A DNA stretch of 64,000 bases, from assembly GCF_017874215.1 (NCBI RefSeq), contig NZ_JAGGLB010000029.1:79552-143551 (forward strand), read 5' to 3'. This document shows, one piece after another, positions 23,116-32,906 of this stretch. Each line of letters begins with the position of its first letter. Position 1 is the first letter of the stretch. A program made the translations under genes and the position numbers. The stretch comes from Paenibacillus eucommiae. Its GTDB lineage: Bacteria > Bacillota > Bacilli > Paenibacillales > NBRC-103111. The notes under the pieces were generated by a model. The model made no database searches and was not told where the DNA came from. It was given only the letters and a program-made list of their open reading frames with translations.

Positions 23116-24138
23116 ATGCATAATGATGAACCAAATCCGTGGCAGAACAGACCTCCAGAAATACCCCCGGGATTGATTAAGAAAATAATTATAGGGGTCG
23201 CGGTAGTATTTGCACTTATGGTAGGCTATTCATCGTTTTACACCGTTCAGGAGCATGAGCGGGCGGCAATGCTGACTTTTGGCAAGTATACAGGGGAGGA
23301 AGAGGCAGGGCTATATTTCAAATGGCCGTATCCAATCCAGCATGTCATTAAAGTTCCGGCGGAGCTGACACAGCGTATTTATATCGGCTACCGCCAGGAG
23401 GGCGACAAAGTCATTCCGGTTGAGGAAGAAGCGATGATGATAACGGGTGATGAGAATATTGTTTCCGCCGATGCTGTGGTGCAGTGGAAGATCAGCAACA
23501 TTCACGATTATTTGTACAACATCAGCAATCCTGAGCAGTTTCTAAGAAATTCAGCCAGCTCCTCTATCCGCTCTGTGATTGGATCAGAAAAGCTTGACTA
23601 TGCCATTACAGACGGAAAAACAGAAATTCAGGACAAAGTTAGAGAGAAGCTGTTAGAGCTTCAAGAGAAGTACCACACAGGCATCCAAATCATTGATATT
23701 AAATTCCAGGATATTGAACCGCCAAGCGGTCAAGTAGAGGAAGCCTTCCGTGAAGTAACCAACGCGCGTGAGGAAAAAAATACGAAGATCAACAATGCTA
23801 CGAAGTATGAGAACGACCGCATTCCAAAAGCACGGGGTGAAGCGCAAGCTAAGCTTGAAGGCGCGGAAGCGGAGAAAAAGTCGCGGATTCTGAACGCTGA
23901 GGGTGATGTGGCTCAATTTAACGCGATTTATGCGGAATATGCCAAGAGCCCCGGAGTGACGCAAAGCCGTCTCATCTTGGAAACATTAGAGAAAATATTG
24001 CCGAGTGCCAAAATATTCGTTTCCGACTCCAACAGCGATACCGTTAAATATTTGCCTATTAATGAATTGCTGAAAGGCGGAGGTCAGGCTGCAGGGCAAC
24101 CAGCAGGTCAGCCGGCGCAAGGAGGTGCTGCTAAGTGA
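23116..24138 (+). CDS. hflK: HflK, FtsH protease activity modulator
   Basis: 340 residues from the ATG at 23116 behind AGAGGAGA; the in-frame ATG at 23077 has no site. A proline-rich cytoplasmic start (NPWQNRPPEIPPGL), one transmembrane segment (IIIGVAVVFALMVGYSSFY), then the SPFH/band 7 domain (QEHERAAMLTFGKYTG...GLYFKWPYPI, EIQDKVREKLLELQEKYHTGIQIIDIKFQDIEPP) and an EAEKKSRI-type coiled coil with a Gln/Gly/Ala-rich tail. HflK and HflC form a membrane complex around FtsH. The stop overlaps the GTG of hflC by 4 nt. Confidence 0.92.
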   Translation: MHNDEPNPWQNRPPEIPPGLIKKIIIGVAVVFALMVGYSSFYTVQEHERAAMLTFGKYTGEEEAGLYFKWPYPIQHVIKVPAELTQRIYIGYRQEGDKVIPVEEEAMMITGDENIVSADAVVQWKISNIHDYLYNISNPEQFLRNSASSSIRSVIGSEKLDYAITDGKTEIQDKVREKLLELQEKYHTGIQIIDIKFQDIEPPSGQVEEAFREVTNAREEKNTKINNATKYENDRIPKARGEAQAKLEGAEAEKKSRILNAEGDVAQFNAIYAEYAKSPGVTQSRLILETLEKILPSAKIFVSDSNSDTVKYLPINELLKGGGQAAGQPAGQPAQGGAAK

Positions 24139-25001
24139 AGAGAAGACTAATTATTATGGCAGTTTCCGCATTGGGACTCATTATTTTGTTAGCTAATTCT
24201 TTGTTTGTTGTCAAGGAAGGCGAATACAAGGTCGTTCTTAAATTCGGTGAAGCCGTAAGAGTAATTGAGAACCCGGGTTTAAGTATCAAAATACCATTTA
24301 TCGAAAATATCACGATGCTGCCTAAATACCAGATGACATATGAGAGCAATCCGACCTCTATTTTAACCAAAGATAAAAAGCCGATTATCGTTGATAACTA
24401 CACCGTATGGAGAATAGACGATGCGCAGAAGTTTTTGAAAACTGCACAAACCGTTAGCGTAGGTGTACAGCGTATCGATGAGGCCGTATACAACTCGGTT
24501 CGCCGTAAGCTTTCTGAAGTCAATTACGATAATATTATTAGTGAAAACACGGCACGGGGTAACATCAACGATGAGATAACAAGCGATGTATCTACGGCTC
24601 TTGAGCGCGATAACTATGGGATTACAGTCGTAGATGTCCGTATTAAACGTACAGACCTGCCTGAAGGTAATAAACAGAGCGTATACAATCGTATGATTTC
24701 TGACCGTCAGTCAATAGCCGCCGGATATTTATCCGAGGGTGACGAGGAGTCACGGAAAATCACTTCCAAAGCGGACCGCACAGCGATAGAGCTGATTGCA
24801 CAAGCGGAAGCGGACGCTAAGAAAATCGTGGCCGAGGGTGAACAGGAAGCAGCTAAAATTTATAACCTTGCTTATGGTAAGGATCCAGCATTCTATAGCT
24901 TCTATAGAACGCTCGAAAGCTATAAAACAACGCTGATGAATGAACCGGTCATCATGCTGCCAATTGATTCACCATATGCGAAAATTTTGCTTGGTCAATA
25001 A
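24135..25001 (+). CDS. hflC: HflC, FtsH protease activity modulator
   Basis: 288 residues starting at a GTG that overlaps the hflK stop (GTGA), behind GGAGG. One N-terminal transmembrane segment (LIIMAVSALGLIILLANSLFVV) and an SPFH domain (VKEGEYKVVLKFGEAVRVIENPGLSIKIPFIENI, the canonical HflC opening). It ends DSPYAKILLGQ. Forms the HflKC ring with the preceding protein. A clear terminator follows at 25030. Confidence 0.93.
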   Translation: MKRRLIIMAVSALGLIILLANSLFVVKEGEYKVVLKFGEAVRVIENPGLSIKIPFIENITMLPKYQMTYESNPTSILTKDKKPIIVDNYTVWRIDDAQKFLKTAQTVSVGVQRIDEAVYNSVRRKLSEVNYDNIISENTARGNINDEITSDVSTALERDNYGITVVDVRIKRTDLPEGNKQSVYNRMISDRQSIAAGYLSEGDEESRKITSKADRTAIELIAQAEADAKKIVAEGEQEAAKIYNLAYGKDPAFYSFYRTLESYKTTLMNEPVIMLPIDSPYAKILLGQ

Positions 25002-25029
25002 GTCACCTATTTGGCAGTGATGCTTCATA

Positions 25030-25066
25030 AAATCCTTCAGTGCTTAATGCTGAAGGATTTTTCTTT
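25030..25066 (+). terminator. intrinsic terminator after hflC
   Basis: Stem AAATCCTTCAG (25030-25040) and its complement (25050-25060), 9-nt loop, followed by TTTCTTTT. Confidence 0.9.
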
Positions 25067-25180
25067 TGTTCTCAGATAGACCCAACTGCTAGTCTGGTTA
25101 GAAGCATTGAGAGTTAAAGCTGTTTTGGGTTAAGATGGATAGAAAGATAGAAAATTTGTGTTGAGAAAGCAGGCAATTTC

Positions 25181-25999
25181 ATGGAATTCGACATGATTGT
25201 GTTACTCAAGTATTTATTTTTAGGGATGATTCAAGGATTTACAGAGCCTATACCGATTTCCTCAAGCGGGCATCTCATTATCGCTCAGCAACTGCTTGGT
25301 GTGGAGCGGAGAGGGCTGGCTTTTGAAATTTTAACGAACACAGCTTCATTACTCGCCATTGCTTTTATTTACCGGAAAGATATAGCCAGACTGATCCTGC
25401 ATGGGTACAAGTACGTGCGTACGCGGGAGGCTGCATACAAACCGGATTTTATGTTCATTATGTATGTGGTCATCGGCACAATTCCGGCGGTAATCATCGG
25501 GCTGCTGTTCAAGGATAAAATTGAAGCTTATTTCTCTTCCGTACATATGGTAGCTATTGCTCTCCTTTTTACAGGAACCGCATTATGGCTGATCCGCAAT
25601 TTGCGTGGCCGCAAACGGGATGGAGACTTGTCCGCTAAAGATGCAGTGCTCGTAGGATTAGCCCAGGCCGTTGCTTTGATTCCAGGGATCAGCCGTTCCG
25701 GGGCAACGGTCATTACGTCCATTGCAGTTGGCATGAAACAGGATACAGCACTTCGATTTTCATTCATGCTCTACATTCCGGTAAGTCTGGGAGGTCTGGT
25801 GCTCGGTACATCCGACATTGTGAATGATCCTGACAGATCGGCATTAGCGCTTCCCTATTTGGTTGCTTTTCTAGCTACTTTAATTGTCACGTATTTCTCA
25901 ATGAAATGGTTTATGAATATTATGGCGAAGGGAAATCTGAAGTATTTCGCTTACTACTGCTTCGCTGCGGGAATATTACTGTTAATTTTTCTGAGATAG
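25181..25999 (+). CDS. uppP: undecaprenyl-diphosphatase UppP (BacA)
   Basis: 272 residues. It carries the two catalytic loops of the family: GMIQGFTEPIPISSSGHLII, with the conserved QGxxExxPxSSxGH, and PGISRSGATVITSIAVG. Eight or so membrane helices. It recycles undecaprenyl pyrophosphate for peptidoglycan and teichoic acid synthesis and confers bacitracin tolerance. The upstream ribosome site (AAAGCAGG) is weak and an ATG at 25193 is a possible alternative start. Stands alone between two terminated units. Confidence 0.95.
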   Translation: MEFDMIVLLKYLFLGMIQGFTEPIPISSSGHLIIAQQLLGVERRGLAFEILTNTASLLAIAFIYRKDIARLILHGYKYVRTREAAYKPDFMFIMYVVIGTIPAVIIGLLFKDKIEAYFSSVHMVAIALLFTGTALWLIRNLRGRKRDGDLSAKDAVLVGLAQAVALIPGISRSGATVITSIAVGMKQDTALRFSFMLYIPVSLGGLVLGTSDIVNDPDRSALALPYLVAFLATLIVTYFSMKWFMNIMAKGNLKYFAYYCFAAGILLLIFLR

Positions 26000-26125
26000 C
26001 ATGCTTTTAGCATTTCATGTGGTGTTTTGTATTAAATTTGTAAAAAACTAAAGAAATGATGGCTGGATGCCGACATATAAGAAGAACGCCCAGAAAAGTA
26101 TGGTTTTGAAATAAGGAGGCACAGC

Positions 26126-28711
26126 ATGCTGTTAAAGAAATCACTAGCTATTGTTTTGACTGTAATGTTATCGCTCTATGTTATGGCAGGGGCCGCCGTT
26201 GCGGCAGATGAAGAAATTGAACGCCTGGTTTTATCTAAGAATGAGCTTGCACTGGAAATGGGCAATTCTCAATCCCTTACGGCGACAGCTATTTATGTTA
26301 ACGGCAAGACTGAAGATGTGACAGTGAAGACGGATTGGACAAGCAGTTCCTCGTCAATAGCCTCTGTATATGCAGGAACTATAACGGCGAAGGATGTAGG
26401 AACAGCAACACTGACCGCAACATATAAGACCAAAACGGTAGTTGTGAATGTAAAAGTTACAAAGAAAGTAAAGGCCTTAACTAAAGATAAGCATACGATC
26501 AACATCCGTACAGGAATGTCCGAGCAAGTAGAGCTGTCCGCGGTTTATCAGGATGGAACGATTGAGGATGTTACCAAGAAGGCGGATTGGACGATTGATA
26601 ACTATGCTGTGGCTACGGTAACCAATGGATTGGTTAAAGGTGAAGTTTCCGGAACTGCCATAATAACGGCTAAATTCGGCAATCAGACAGCCACAATTCC
26701 TGTTAGCATTGAGATTGTGAAGAGGTTAGACCCTAGCAAAGCGGAAGTTTCTCTGCTGCTTAAAGGCAAGGAGAAGATTGAATTGATGGCGACCTTTCCC
26801 GATGGAACGGTAGAGGACGTTGCAGATAAGGCCGAATGGTCAACAGATAAAGAAACAGTTGCGGATGCTCTCAAAGGTGTCATTACCGGTTATGGAGCCG
26901 GGCAGGCGACCATTACCGCCAAGTATGGAACAAAGACTGCTACCATTAAAGTCGATGTGGATTCAACAAAAAAGCTGGAAATCAACAAGCAGGATGTGTT
27001 TCTGCGGGTGAATGGTACGGAACAGCTGCAATTAAAAGCTGTTTATTTGAACGGCACGACAGATGACATTACAAGTAAAGCGGAGTGGTCCTCCAGCGAT
27101 ACAGAGATTGCCGATGTAAATAAAGGTAGTGTCATTGCTCATAAATCAGGAGAAGCGGTGATAACGGCGAAATATGCCGATAAAGTTATCAAAATTAATA
27201 TTGATGTAGAAGTTCCCAGAAGACTGGATGTCAACAAGGAGTTTATATCCTTGCAAGTTGCTGGTACCGAGCAGTTAAAGGTTATTGCCACATATGCAAA
27301 TGGAACCAAAGACGAAGAGCTTGCCTCGAAAGCAGAATGGACTTCTTCGAATCCAGCTATTGCAGATGTTATTAAAGGCAAAATTACGGCGTATAAATCC
27401 GGAGAAGCTACGATTAAGGCAAGCTACGGCGGCAAAACATTGACTATACTGGTTGATGTCGACATCCCGAGAATTATTACGCTCAGTAAAACCAGCGTTG
27501 CCCTGCAAATTGGGGACACACAACAATTAACGCTTAAAGCCATCTATGTGGACGGACGCGAAGAAAATGTTACGGAGCAAGCCGAATGGCTATCCGCCTC
27601 TGGTGCGATCGCTGAAGTGCGCAGAGGTCTTATTACCGGCGTTTCAACAGGAGCGACCTCTATAACGGCTAAATTCGGCACTAGAAGCACCGTCATTCCT
27701 GTATCTATTGGAGTTATAAAAAGCATGACAGCGGATCAAAAGAAGCTGATCTTGGAAAAGGGAGGCTCTTCTAAAATCGTAGTAACCGTTGTTTATACAG
27801 ACGGAACGGTTAAAGATGTAACTTCGTTAGCGGCCTGGACAGTGGGAGATCCCGCTGTTGCAGAAGTGGATGCCGGTGTTGTGAATGCTATTGGCAACGG
27901 CAAGACTAATATTACAGTTTCCTTCGAGAATAAAACGATATCTGTCCCCATTGAAGTGGGTATAGCACAAACCTTATCGGCAAATCCGAAGGTCTTAATT
28001 CTGGAAAAGAATGAGATTAGACAAGTTGTGTTAACGGCAACGGATTCTAATGGTGTTGCTAAGAATGTTACAAACGACGCAGAATGGTCTTCAAGTGCGC
28101 CATTGATTGCAGATGTTTCAGCGGGTATGGTAACGGCATTGGCGAATGGCAAAGCAACTATTACTGCTAAATACGGCGGCAAAACGATAACTATTGTTGT
28201 TGAAATCGAGATTGTTGAGAAGGTAGTAGCGAGTGTCCGTTACCTTTCACTTAAATCCGGATCCAAATCGCAGATTCGCCTGCAGGCGACTTTGTCTGAT
28301 GGGAAAACCAAAGATGTGACCGATCTGGCTGATTGGAAAACCAGTGCATACAAAACGGCTGATGTAGAGCTCGGTTTAGTCACAGGCATCGCCTATGGCA
28401 AAACAACGGTCACCGCCAAATATGCCGGGAAGACAGTCTCTATTCCAGTAGAAGTGGATCAGCTTAAATATTTAAAAACGAGTGAAGTACAAATCGATCT
28501 TGTCAAAGGGGAGACAAAGCAGGTAACAGCTATTGCTACCTATACAGACGGCTCAGATGCCAATGTATCTATCCCTGCTATATGGAAATCCTCGAAAAAT
28601 CTTGTTGCTGATGTCAAGGACGGCATCATCAAAGCGACAGGAAAAGGCAAAGCAACTATAACTGTCAGCTTTGGAGGCATGAACACAAAGATTGTTGTTA
28701 ATGTGAAGTAG
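26126..28711 (+). CDS. secreted protein of ten Ig-like (BIG2) repeats
   Basis: 861 residues behind AAGGAGG. A signal peptide (MLLKKSLAIVLTVMLSLYVMAGAAVAADEE, cleavage after AVA) is followed by ten repeats of 79-87 residues, beginning near 30, 117, 202, 285, 368, 452, 535, 618, 701 and 784. Each has a hydrophobic L/V-x-L start, Y-x-D/N-G-T-x-x-D-V-T, a Trp (AEWSSS), A-x-V-x-x-G, and ends A-T-I-T-A-K-Y-G-x-K-T. No SLH, LPxTG or wall-binding domain, no enzyme domain and no transmembrane tail, so it appears to be released or held by non-covalent contacts. Related repeats occur in bacterial adhesins and in spacer regions of surface proteins. The internal repeats differ enough (about half identical) to be old duplications. 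Confidence 0.88.
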   Translation: MLLKKSLAIVLTVMLSLYVMAGAAVAADEEIERLVLSKNELALEMGNSQSLTATAIYVNGKTEDVTVKTDWTSSSSSIASVYAGTITAKDVGTATLTATYKTKTVVVNVKVTKKVKALTKDKHTINIRTGMSEQVELSAVYQDGTIEDVTKKADWTIDNYAVATVTNGLVKGEVSGTAIITAKFGNQTATIPVSIEIVKRLDPSKAEVSLLLKGKEKIELMATFPDGTVEDVADKAEWSTDKETVADALKGVITGYGAGQATITAKYGTKTATIKVDVDSTKKLEINKQDVFLRVNGTEQLQLKAVYLNGTTDDITSKAEWSSSDTEIADVNKGSVIAHKSGEAVITAKYADKVIKINIDVEVPRRLDVNKEFISLQVAGTEQLKVIATYANGTKDEELASKAEWTSSNPAIADVIKGKITAYKSGEATIKASYGGKTLTILVDVDIPRIITLSKTSVALQIGDTQQLTLKAIYVDGREENVTEQAEWLSASGAIAEVRRGLITGVSTGATSITAKFGTRSTVIPVSIGVIKSMTADQKKLILEKGGSSKIVVTVVYTDGTVKDVTSLAAWTVGDPAVAEVDAGVVNAIGNGKTNITVSFENKTISVPIEVGIAQTLSANPKVLILEKNEIRQVVLTATDSNGVAKNVTNDAEWSSSAPLIADVSAGMVTALANGKATITAKYGGKTITIVVEIEIVEKVVASVRYLSLKSGSKSQIRLQATLSDGKTKDVTDLADWKTSAYKTADVELGLVTGIAYGKTTVTAKYAGKTVSIPVEVDQLKYLKTSEVQIDLVKGETKQVTAIATYTDGSDANVSIPAIWKSSKNLVADVKDGIIKATGKGKATITVSFGGMNTKIVVNVK

Positions 28712-28737
28712 ACAAAGGCTAAGTAAACAAGCTTGAA

Positions 28738-28777
28738 GGACTCTTTCGGAAACTAATTCCGGGAGGGTCTTTTTTTT
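28738..28777 (+). terminator. intrinsic terminator after the BIG2 gene
   Basis: Stem GGACTCTTTCGGA (28738-28750) with TCCGGGAGGGTCT (28758-28770), including G-U pairs, then a run of eight T. Confidence 0.8.
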
Positions 28778-28779
28778 GA

Positions 28780-28850
28780 TTAACGATGATTTTTCATCGT
28801 TAAAATAGGTGCTTCCAGGCCAATCAGCGCTTTAATGATGATTTTCATCA
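28780..28850. repeat. dispersed palindromic element, AACGATG/CATCGTT family (copy B plus a degenerate copy)
   Basis: 28780-28803 is a perfect 10-bp stem TTAACGATGA with loop TTTT. A weaker relative (TTAATGATG ... CATCA) lies at about 28831-28850. The rest of the gap to 29000 shows no gene. The elements sit directly behind the terminator of the BIG2 gene. Confidence 0.7.
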
Positions 28851-29000
28851 CTATATGAGGACGGATGGCCTTTGTGAGTGATTAAAAGGGATTAAAGCAG
28901 CAGATCTTCTTCCCAGCGCCTAAATCTAATCTAGGGAACCTATCTTTATAAAGAAAATGCATCAATCCAAACTTTTTGTGCGACTCTTCCGTTGTAGGGA

Positions 29001-29012
29001 TATACCGGTATA
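29001..29012. promoter_or_regulatory. 12-bp palindrome TATACCGGTATA, operator-like
   Basis: A perfect palindrome 17 nt before the first start codon of the ABC/ECF operon. Its arms equal those at 3591-3607, but with no spacer between them. It may be a repressor site or overlap the -10 region. Confidence 0.35.
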
Positions 29013-29028
29013 AACAAATAGGTTAGGA

Positions 29029-29910
29029 ATGAAGCAAATGATCGAGATACGAGATTTAGGTAAAAAATATAAAACAAACGAATGGGCCCTGCAGGGAATC
29101 GAGCTCCATATTGAACATGGGATGTTCGGCCTGCTAGGACCGAATGGGGCTGGAAAGACGACGCTGATTCGGATTCTTGCCACATTGCTGAAGCCAACCA
29201 CAGGCGGTGTGAAAATAAACGATGTATCTTTACAGCGGCCTGAGGAAATTCGTAAAGTGATCGGTTATTTGCCACAAATTTTCCAGATTTACCCACAGTT
29301 AACGGCCCTGGAGTTTCTGGATTATGTGGGAGTGATGAAAGGAATCACGGACAGCAAGCAGAGGCGCAGGGAGATTGATACGCTGCTGGCCAAGGTGAAT
29401 TTGACGGAGAAAGCCAAGAAGAAGGTGAAGACGTTTTCCGGGGGAATGAAGCAGCGGCTGGGGATTGCCCAAGCGCTTCTTGGAGACCCGCAAGTATTGA
29501 TTGTCGACGAGCCGACAGCAGGCCTGGACCCGGAGGAGCGTGTAAGGTTTCGCAATCTTTTAGCGCAGTTCAGCGTCAATCGTACTGTCATTTTATCCAC
29601 GCATATTGTGGCAGACATTGAAAGCAGCTGTAATCAGCTGGCGGTATTAACCCGAGGGAAGCTGGCGCTTTCTGGGACGCTGCAGCAGCTGCAGGCGTTT
29701 GCGGAGAACCACGTATGGGAAATCGAGGTTTCGGATCAACAGTTCGCCGGGCTTTCCCATTTGCAGATCGTATCCAGCCGCAGGTCCGCCACTGGAGGTT
29801 TAACGTGCAAAGTTATTGCACAAGAGCAGCCGGTTCAAGGGGCCATTGCTTTAAAACCGACACTGGAGGATGGCTATTTGGCATTGATCGGTGGTGGCAG
29901 ACGTGCATAA
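29029..29910 (+). CDS. ABC transporter ATP-binding protein
   Basis: 293 residues, starting ATG at 29029 or at 29038, behind GGTTAGGA. Walker A is LLGPNGAGKTT, signature TFSGGMKQRLGIAQALLGDPQ, Walker B VLIVDEPTAGLDP, switch STHIV. The C-terminal 80 residues form an accessory part. Overlaps the following membrane-protein gene by 20 nt. Head of a tightly packed operon of six genes to 35171. Confidence 0.93.
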   Translation: MKQMIEIRDLGKKYKTNEWALQGIELHIEHGMFGLLGPNGAGKTTLIRILATLLKPTTGGVKINDVSLQRPEEIRKVIGYLPQIFQIYPQLTALEFLDYVGVMKGITDSKQRRREIDTLLAKVNLTEKAKKKVKTFSGGMKQRLGIAQALLGDPQVLIVDEPTAGLDPEERVRFRNLLAQFSVNRTVILSTHIVADIESSCNQLAVLTRGKLALSGTLQQLQAFAENHVWEIEVSDQQFAGLSHLQIVSSRRSATGGLTCKVIAQEQPVQGAIALKPTLEDGYLALIGGGRRA

Positions 29911-32191
29911 CGTGCATAAAGCACTCCGTCAATTCAAGCTGGAAGCAAAGCTTCTGTTCTCGAATTGGTTTTTTGCGGCATTGCCGATTCTGTTTGGCGT
30001 ATGGATGTTTAGCAGCTTGTCGAAAATCTCTGCGTTAGCAGCAAAGAAATTACCGCCATCTCAGGATTTGTACACATTTGTTTACAGCTTTCATCAGGTG
30101 CAGCATACATTAAGCCTTGGTGCTGCCGTGATCATTGGCATTCTGCTGATCCGCCGCGATATTCGCAGACCCTCGTATGATTGGCTGGGCAGCCTGCCAG
30201 TGTCGGGCGCTATGCTTATTTTTATTAAATTTGCGGTTGGACTGTTGTACTTATCGTTATTCACTGTAGCTATGGATGTCGTGTTTCTGTATTTTGGGCT
30301 GCAAAGGGAGCTCGCAATTGGCGTGATCTGGGAACAAATGATGTTTTTTACATGGCAGTATGAATGGTCCTATGCCGTTACCCTAGCTCTTGCTATGCTT
30401 CTGGCCATGGCTATTTCTAACCGGATCGTCTATATGATTGGCTTTTGCGCCTGGATGTTCGGCACCTATTTCCTAGATATTTTCATTATCCAACGGCAAA
30501 ACTTATATCCCCTCAAGACGTTTCATTTGAGCCAGTTTATGACGAAATCATTTTTTGAAAATGAAGTGTGGGGATATTCGATAACGAATCAGGAAGTGGG
30601 GCTGTCCCGGTTATTCGTGCTCGTCTTTACACTTTTGCTCCTCGTATGGGCTGCAGCCATTTACAAGCAGGGAAGGCCCAGCGGTTCAACGCTCAAGTGG
30701 CGCGTATTTTGTGCTGCCATGCTTGCTGTGACGATTGCAGCGTATGTTCCGTATGGTTTGTTTTGGAAGGACAGGTTTCAGGCATATGCGCAAGTAGTCA
30801 AGGATACTTTACCAGGTGGTGAGCATTCAATATTAACGCGTTTTGAAGTAGATAGTTATGATTTACAGGTGAAAAGGAAGCAGGATCAGCTGGGCGTAAC
30901 AGCCGCGATTACATTTCCTGCTTCTGAGGTGTCACAGCAAGAGCCGATCGTATTCACATTAAATCGTATGTTCCAAGTGCTCAAAGCTGAACTAAACGGC
31001 AAAGAGATTCCTTATCAAAGGAATGGTGATTGGATCTCTTTTGAGCCTGGTCTTCTAGATGGCCAGAAGGAGGAACAAATAGTATCTTTTCAATATGAAG
31101 GAACCGTTATGAACTGGATGTATGAAGAGAAAAATGAACTCCTCTTGGCTTTTGTAAAAGGGAAGGACGTATATTTGCCGCGAGAAGCTTATTGGTATCC
31201 CGTGCCTGGGAATTACTATTTGTGGTTGAAGGACGGGGCAGATAAAGTCGCTACAGCTTATTATATGGAGCCGCCACAGTTTGCGAAATATACCCTGACA
31301 TTGGAAGGCTTCGATGATTCTGTATATGCTACAATTACTCCAATGACCCCCAATATGACCGGAAGTGGAAGTGAGGCTGGAACTGGGAAGCAAGTATTTG
31401 AAAGGCAGTATAACAATGGCCTCTCGATCTATGGTGGCAATTTGATTGAGGTGGCTGAAGCTGATGATACACTGAGAGTAGTTACTTCACCCAGTAATCA
31501 GCTGGAGGCCCAAACATTTTTGCAAAAGCTGACTGCAGCCAGAAGTTACTATGATTCTTGGTTAAAGCTGGACACCAACTATGTGAACCAAATTTACTAT
31601 TTACCCCTGTCTGATTTTCGCAGCAAGAATATCTGGAAGAAAGAAGAGCTTATTGGGGATAGCTTCGTGATTGAGGAATCACCAGGCCACAATTTGGATT
31701 ACATTCAACAAAGCAAGGCACTGACTGCGCTGTTATTTGGGAGCGAGGATCTTAATAGAGCCATCATTCGAATCCCGGGTGAAACTCCCGATATGTTTCC
31801 GCGTAAAATTCGTGAAGCCATTCTTTATATGTATTACCGTGACTTCTTACAGTTGACGAACGAGGAACTGAAGGCAGCTTATATGATGACCACATCCAGA
31901 TTTTTTGTGGATGAGGATGTAAATGAAATCGGAACGTCAATGATTGACATGATTAATGAAGCGATTATCCAGGGGAAGCAGGCACAGGTCAAAGAGATAT
32001 TGGCCGCTTGGTATGCTAAAGATTTACGAATGAATAGCGGAAAAAGTAAACCGGGTGAAAAGCCGGGCGGTACATCGGGCGGTACACCGAGCAGCACACC
32101 GACTGATATAACGACCGATACACCGAATGGAAAACTCGGCAGTATGAAGGATTGGAATCGGGAGTGGGAGCGGGTGATGGACGATGCCTAA
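29891..32191 (+). CDS. ABC-type membrane protein with a large C-terminal non-catalytic M1-peptidase-like part
   Basis: 766 residues. N-terminal half: about seven hydrophobic segments between residues 25 and 300 (ALPILFGVWMFSSL, LSLGAAVIIGILLI, IFIKFAVGLLYLSLFTVAMDVVFLYF, AVTLALAMLLAMAI, MIGFCAWMFGTYFLDIF, LSRLFVLVFTLLLLVWAAA, VFCAAMLAVTIAAYVPYGLF). The C-terminal half (about 310-720) is a soluble region rich in beta strands, recalling the extracellular part of ABC permease/M1 aminopeptidase fusions, but no HExxH zinc motif was found, so it is not expected to be a protease. The tail from about 715 is Gly/Ser/Pro/Thr-rich. The start overlaps the ATPase gene by 20 nt, and its end overlaps the next gene by 8 nt. 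Confidence 0.7.
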   Translation: MVADVHNVHKALRQFKLEAKLLFSNWFFAALPILFGVWMFSSLSKISALAAKKLPPSQDLYTFVYSFHQVQHTLSLGAAVIIGILLIRRDIRRPSYDWLGSLPVSGAMLIFIKFAVGLLYLSLFTVAMDVVFLYFGLQRELAIGVIWEQMMFFTWQYEWSYAVTLALAMLLAMAISNRIVYMIGFCAWMFGTYFLDIFIIQRQNLYPLKTFHLSQFMTKSFFENEVWGYSITNQEVGLSRLFVLVFTLLLLVWAAAIYKQGRPSGSTLKWRVFCAAMLAVTIAAYVPYGLFWKDRFQAYAQVVKDTLPGGEHSILTRFEVDSYDLQVKRKQDQLGVTAAITFPASEVSQQEPIVFTLNRMFQVLKAELNGKEIPYQRNGDWISFEPGLLDGQKEEQIVSFQYEGTVMNWMYEEKNELLLAFVKGKDVYLPREAYWYPVPGNYYLWLKDGADKVATAYYMEPPQFAKYTLTLEGFDDSVYATITPMTPNMTGSGSEAGTGKQVFERQYNNGLSIYGGNLIEVAEADDTLRVVTSPSNQLEAQTFLQKLTAARSYYDSWLKLDTNYVNQIYYLPLSDFRSKNIWKKEELIGDSFVIEESPGHNLDYIQQSKALTALLFGSEDLNRAIIRIPGETPDMFPRKIREAILYMYYRDFLQLTNEELKAAYMMTTSRFFVDEDVNEIGTSMIDMINEAIIQGKQAQVKEILAAWYAKDLRMNSGKSKPGEKPGGTSGGTPSSTPTDITTDTPNGKLGSMKDWNREWERVMDDA

Positions 32192-32885
32192 GCTGCTGCA
32201 GGATTTGAAGAGCTTACGCAGCAGTCTTATCCTTGTGCCGGGGATGTATTACCTAATGCTGATTTGGTCATTGCTTGCTGCAGATCCGGAGAATCCGCGG
32301 ACCGTGTATTATTACAACGAAATGGCATTTCTGCCGTTGTTGGTTTTGCTGACTGTGCTCTTTTTTCAGCGGGAGCTTGGCGGCAGTGTGATGGAAATCG
32401 TGGCGACGCTGCCGCTGTCATTTGCAGCGATGCTTATTCGTAAAATAGCGTTGGTGCTTGCTTCGGCGATCATTCTGCATATAGGCTGGGTTGCCATCTA
32501 TATGCAGAAATTTACTAAGCTCGAAACGGATTTGTACTCTTTTCCAGCGAAGAGGCTGCAGTGGATGGAGGCGAGCTGGCCGCAGCTGCTGCTGCAGGCG
32601 CTGCCTTCCTATCTGCTCATCATCGCCTTCGTTGTGCTGTTAACGGTTATGACGAAGAAGCTGTATGCAGGGGTGGCTGCAGGAATGACGCTTTGGCTTC
32701 TGGAGGTGCTGTCCAGCGGCAAGGCGCTTGGGAGATTTGTCTTGTTAACGAAAGACATTCCTAAGGAAATTCCCTTTCTGCAGAACAGGCTGCTGCTTGC
32801 TGCTGCAGCGCTGATACTGCTGCTCCTGGCGATTTGGTCGGCAAATCGCAGGGATCGCTGGATTGTACATGATGATGGAGAGTAG
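32184..32885 (+). CDS. ABC-type membrane protein (permease-like)
   Basis: 233 residues. About six hydrophobic segments (LILVPGMYYLMLIWSLLA, AFLPLLVLLTVLFF, IALVLASAIILHIGWVAIYM, LLLQALPSYLLIIAFVVLLTVM, LYAGVAAGMTLWLLEVLS, LLAAAALILLLLAIW) and no enzyme motif. The start lies within the previous gene's end and the stop is followed, 21 nt on, by the ECF sigma gene. Probably the second membrane half of the exporter driven by the ATPase at 29029. Confidence 0.7.
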   Translation: MPKLLQDLKSLRSSLILVPGMYYLMLIWSLLAADPENPRTVYYYNEMAFLPLLVLLTVLFFQRELGGSVMEIVATLPLSFAAMLIRKIALVLASAIILHIGWVAIYMQKFTKLETDLYSFPAKRLQWMEASWPQLLLQALPSYLLIIAFVVLLTVMTKKLYAGVAAGMTLWLLEVLSSGKALGRFVLLTKDIPKEIPFLQNRLLLAAAALILLLLAIWSANRRDRWIVHDDGE

Positions 32886-32906
32886 GGAGAACAGGGAGGG
32901 ATGGGG

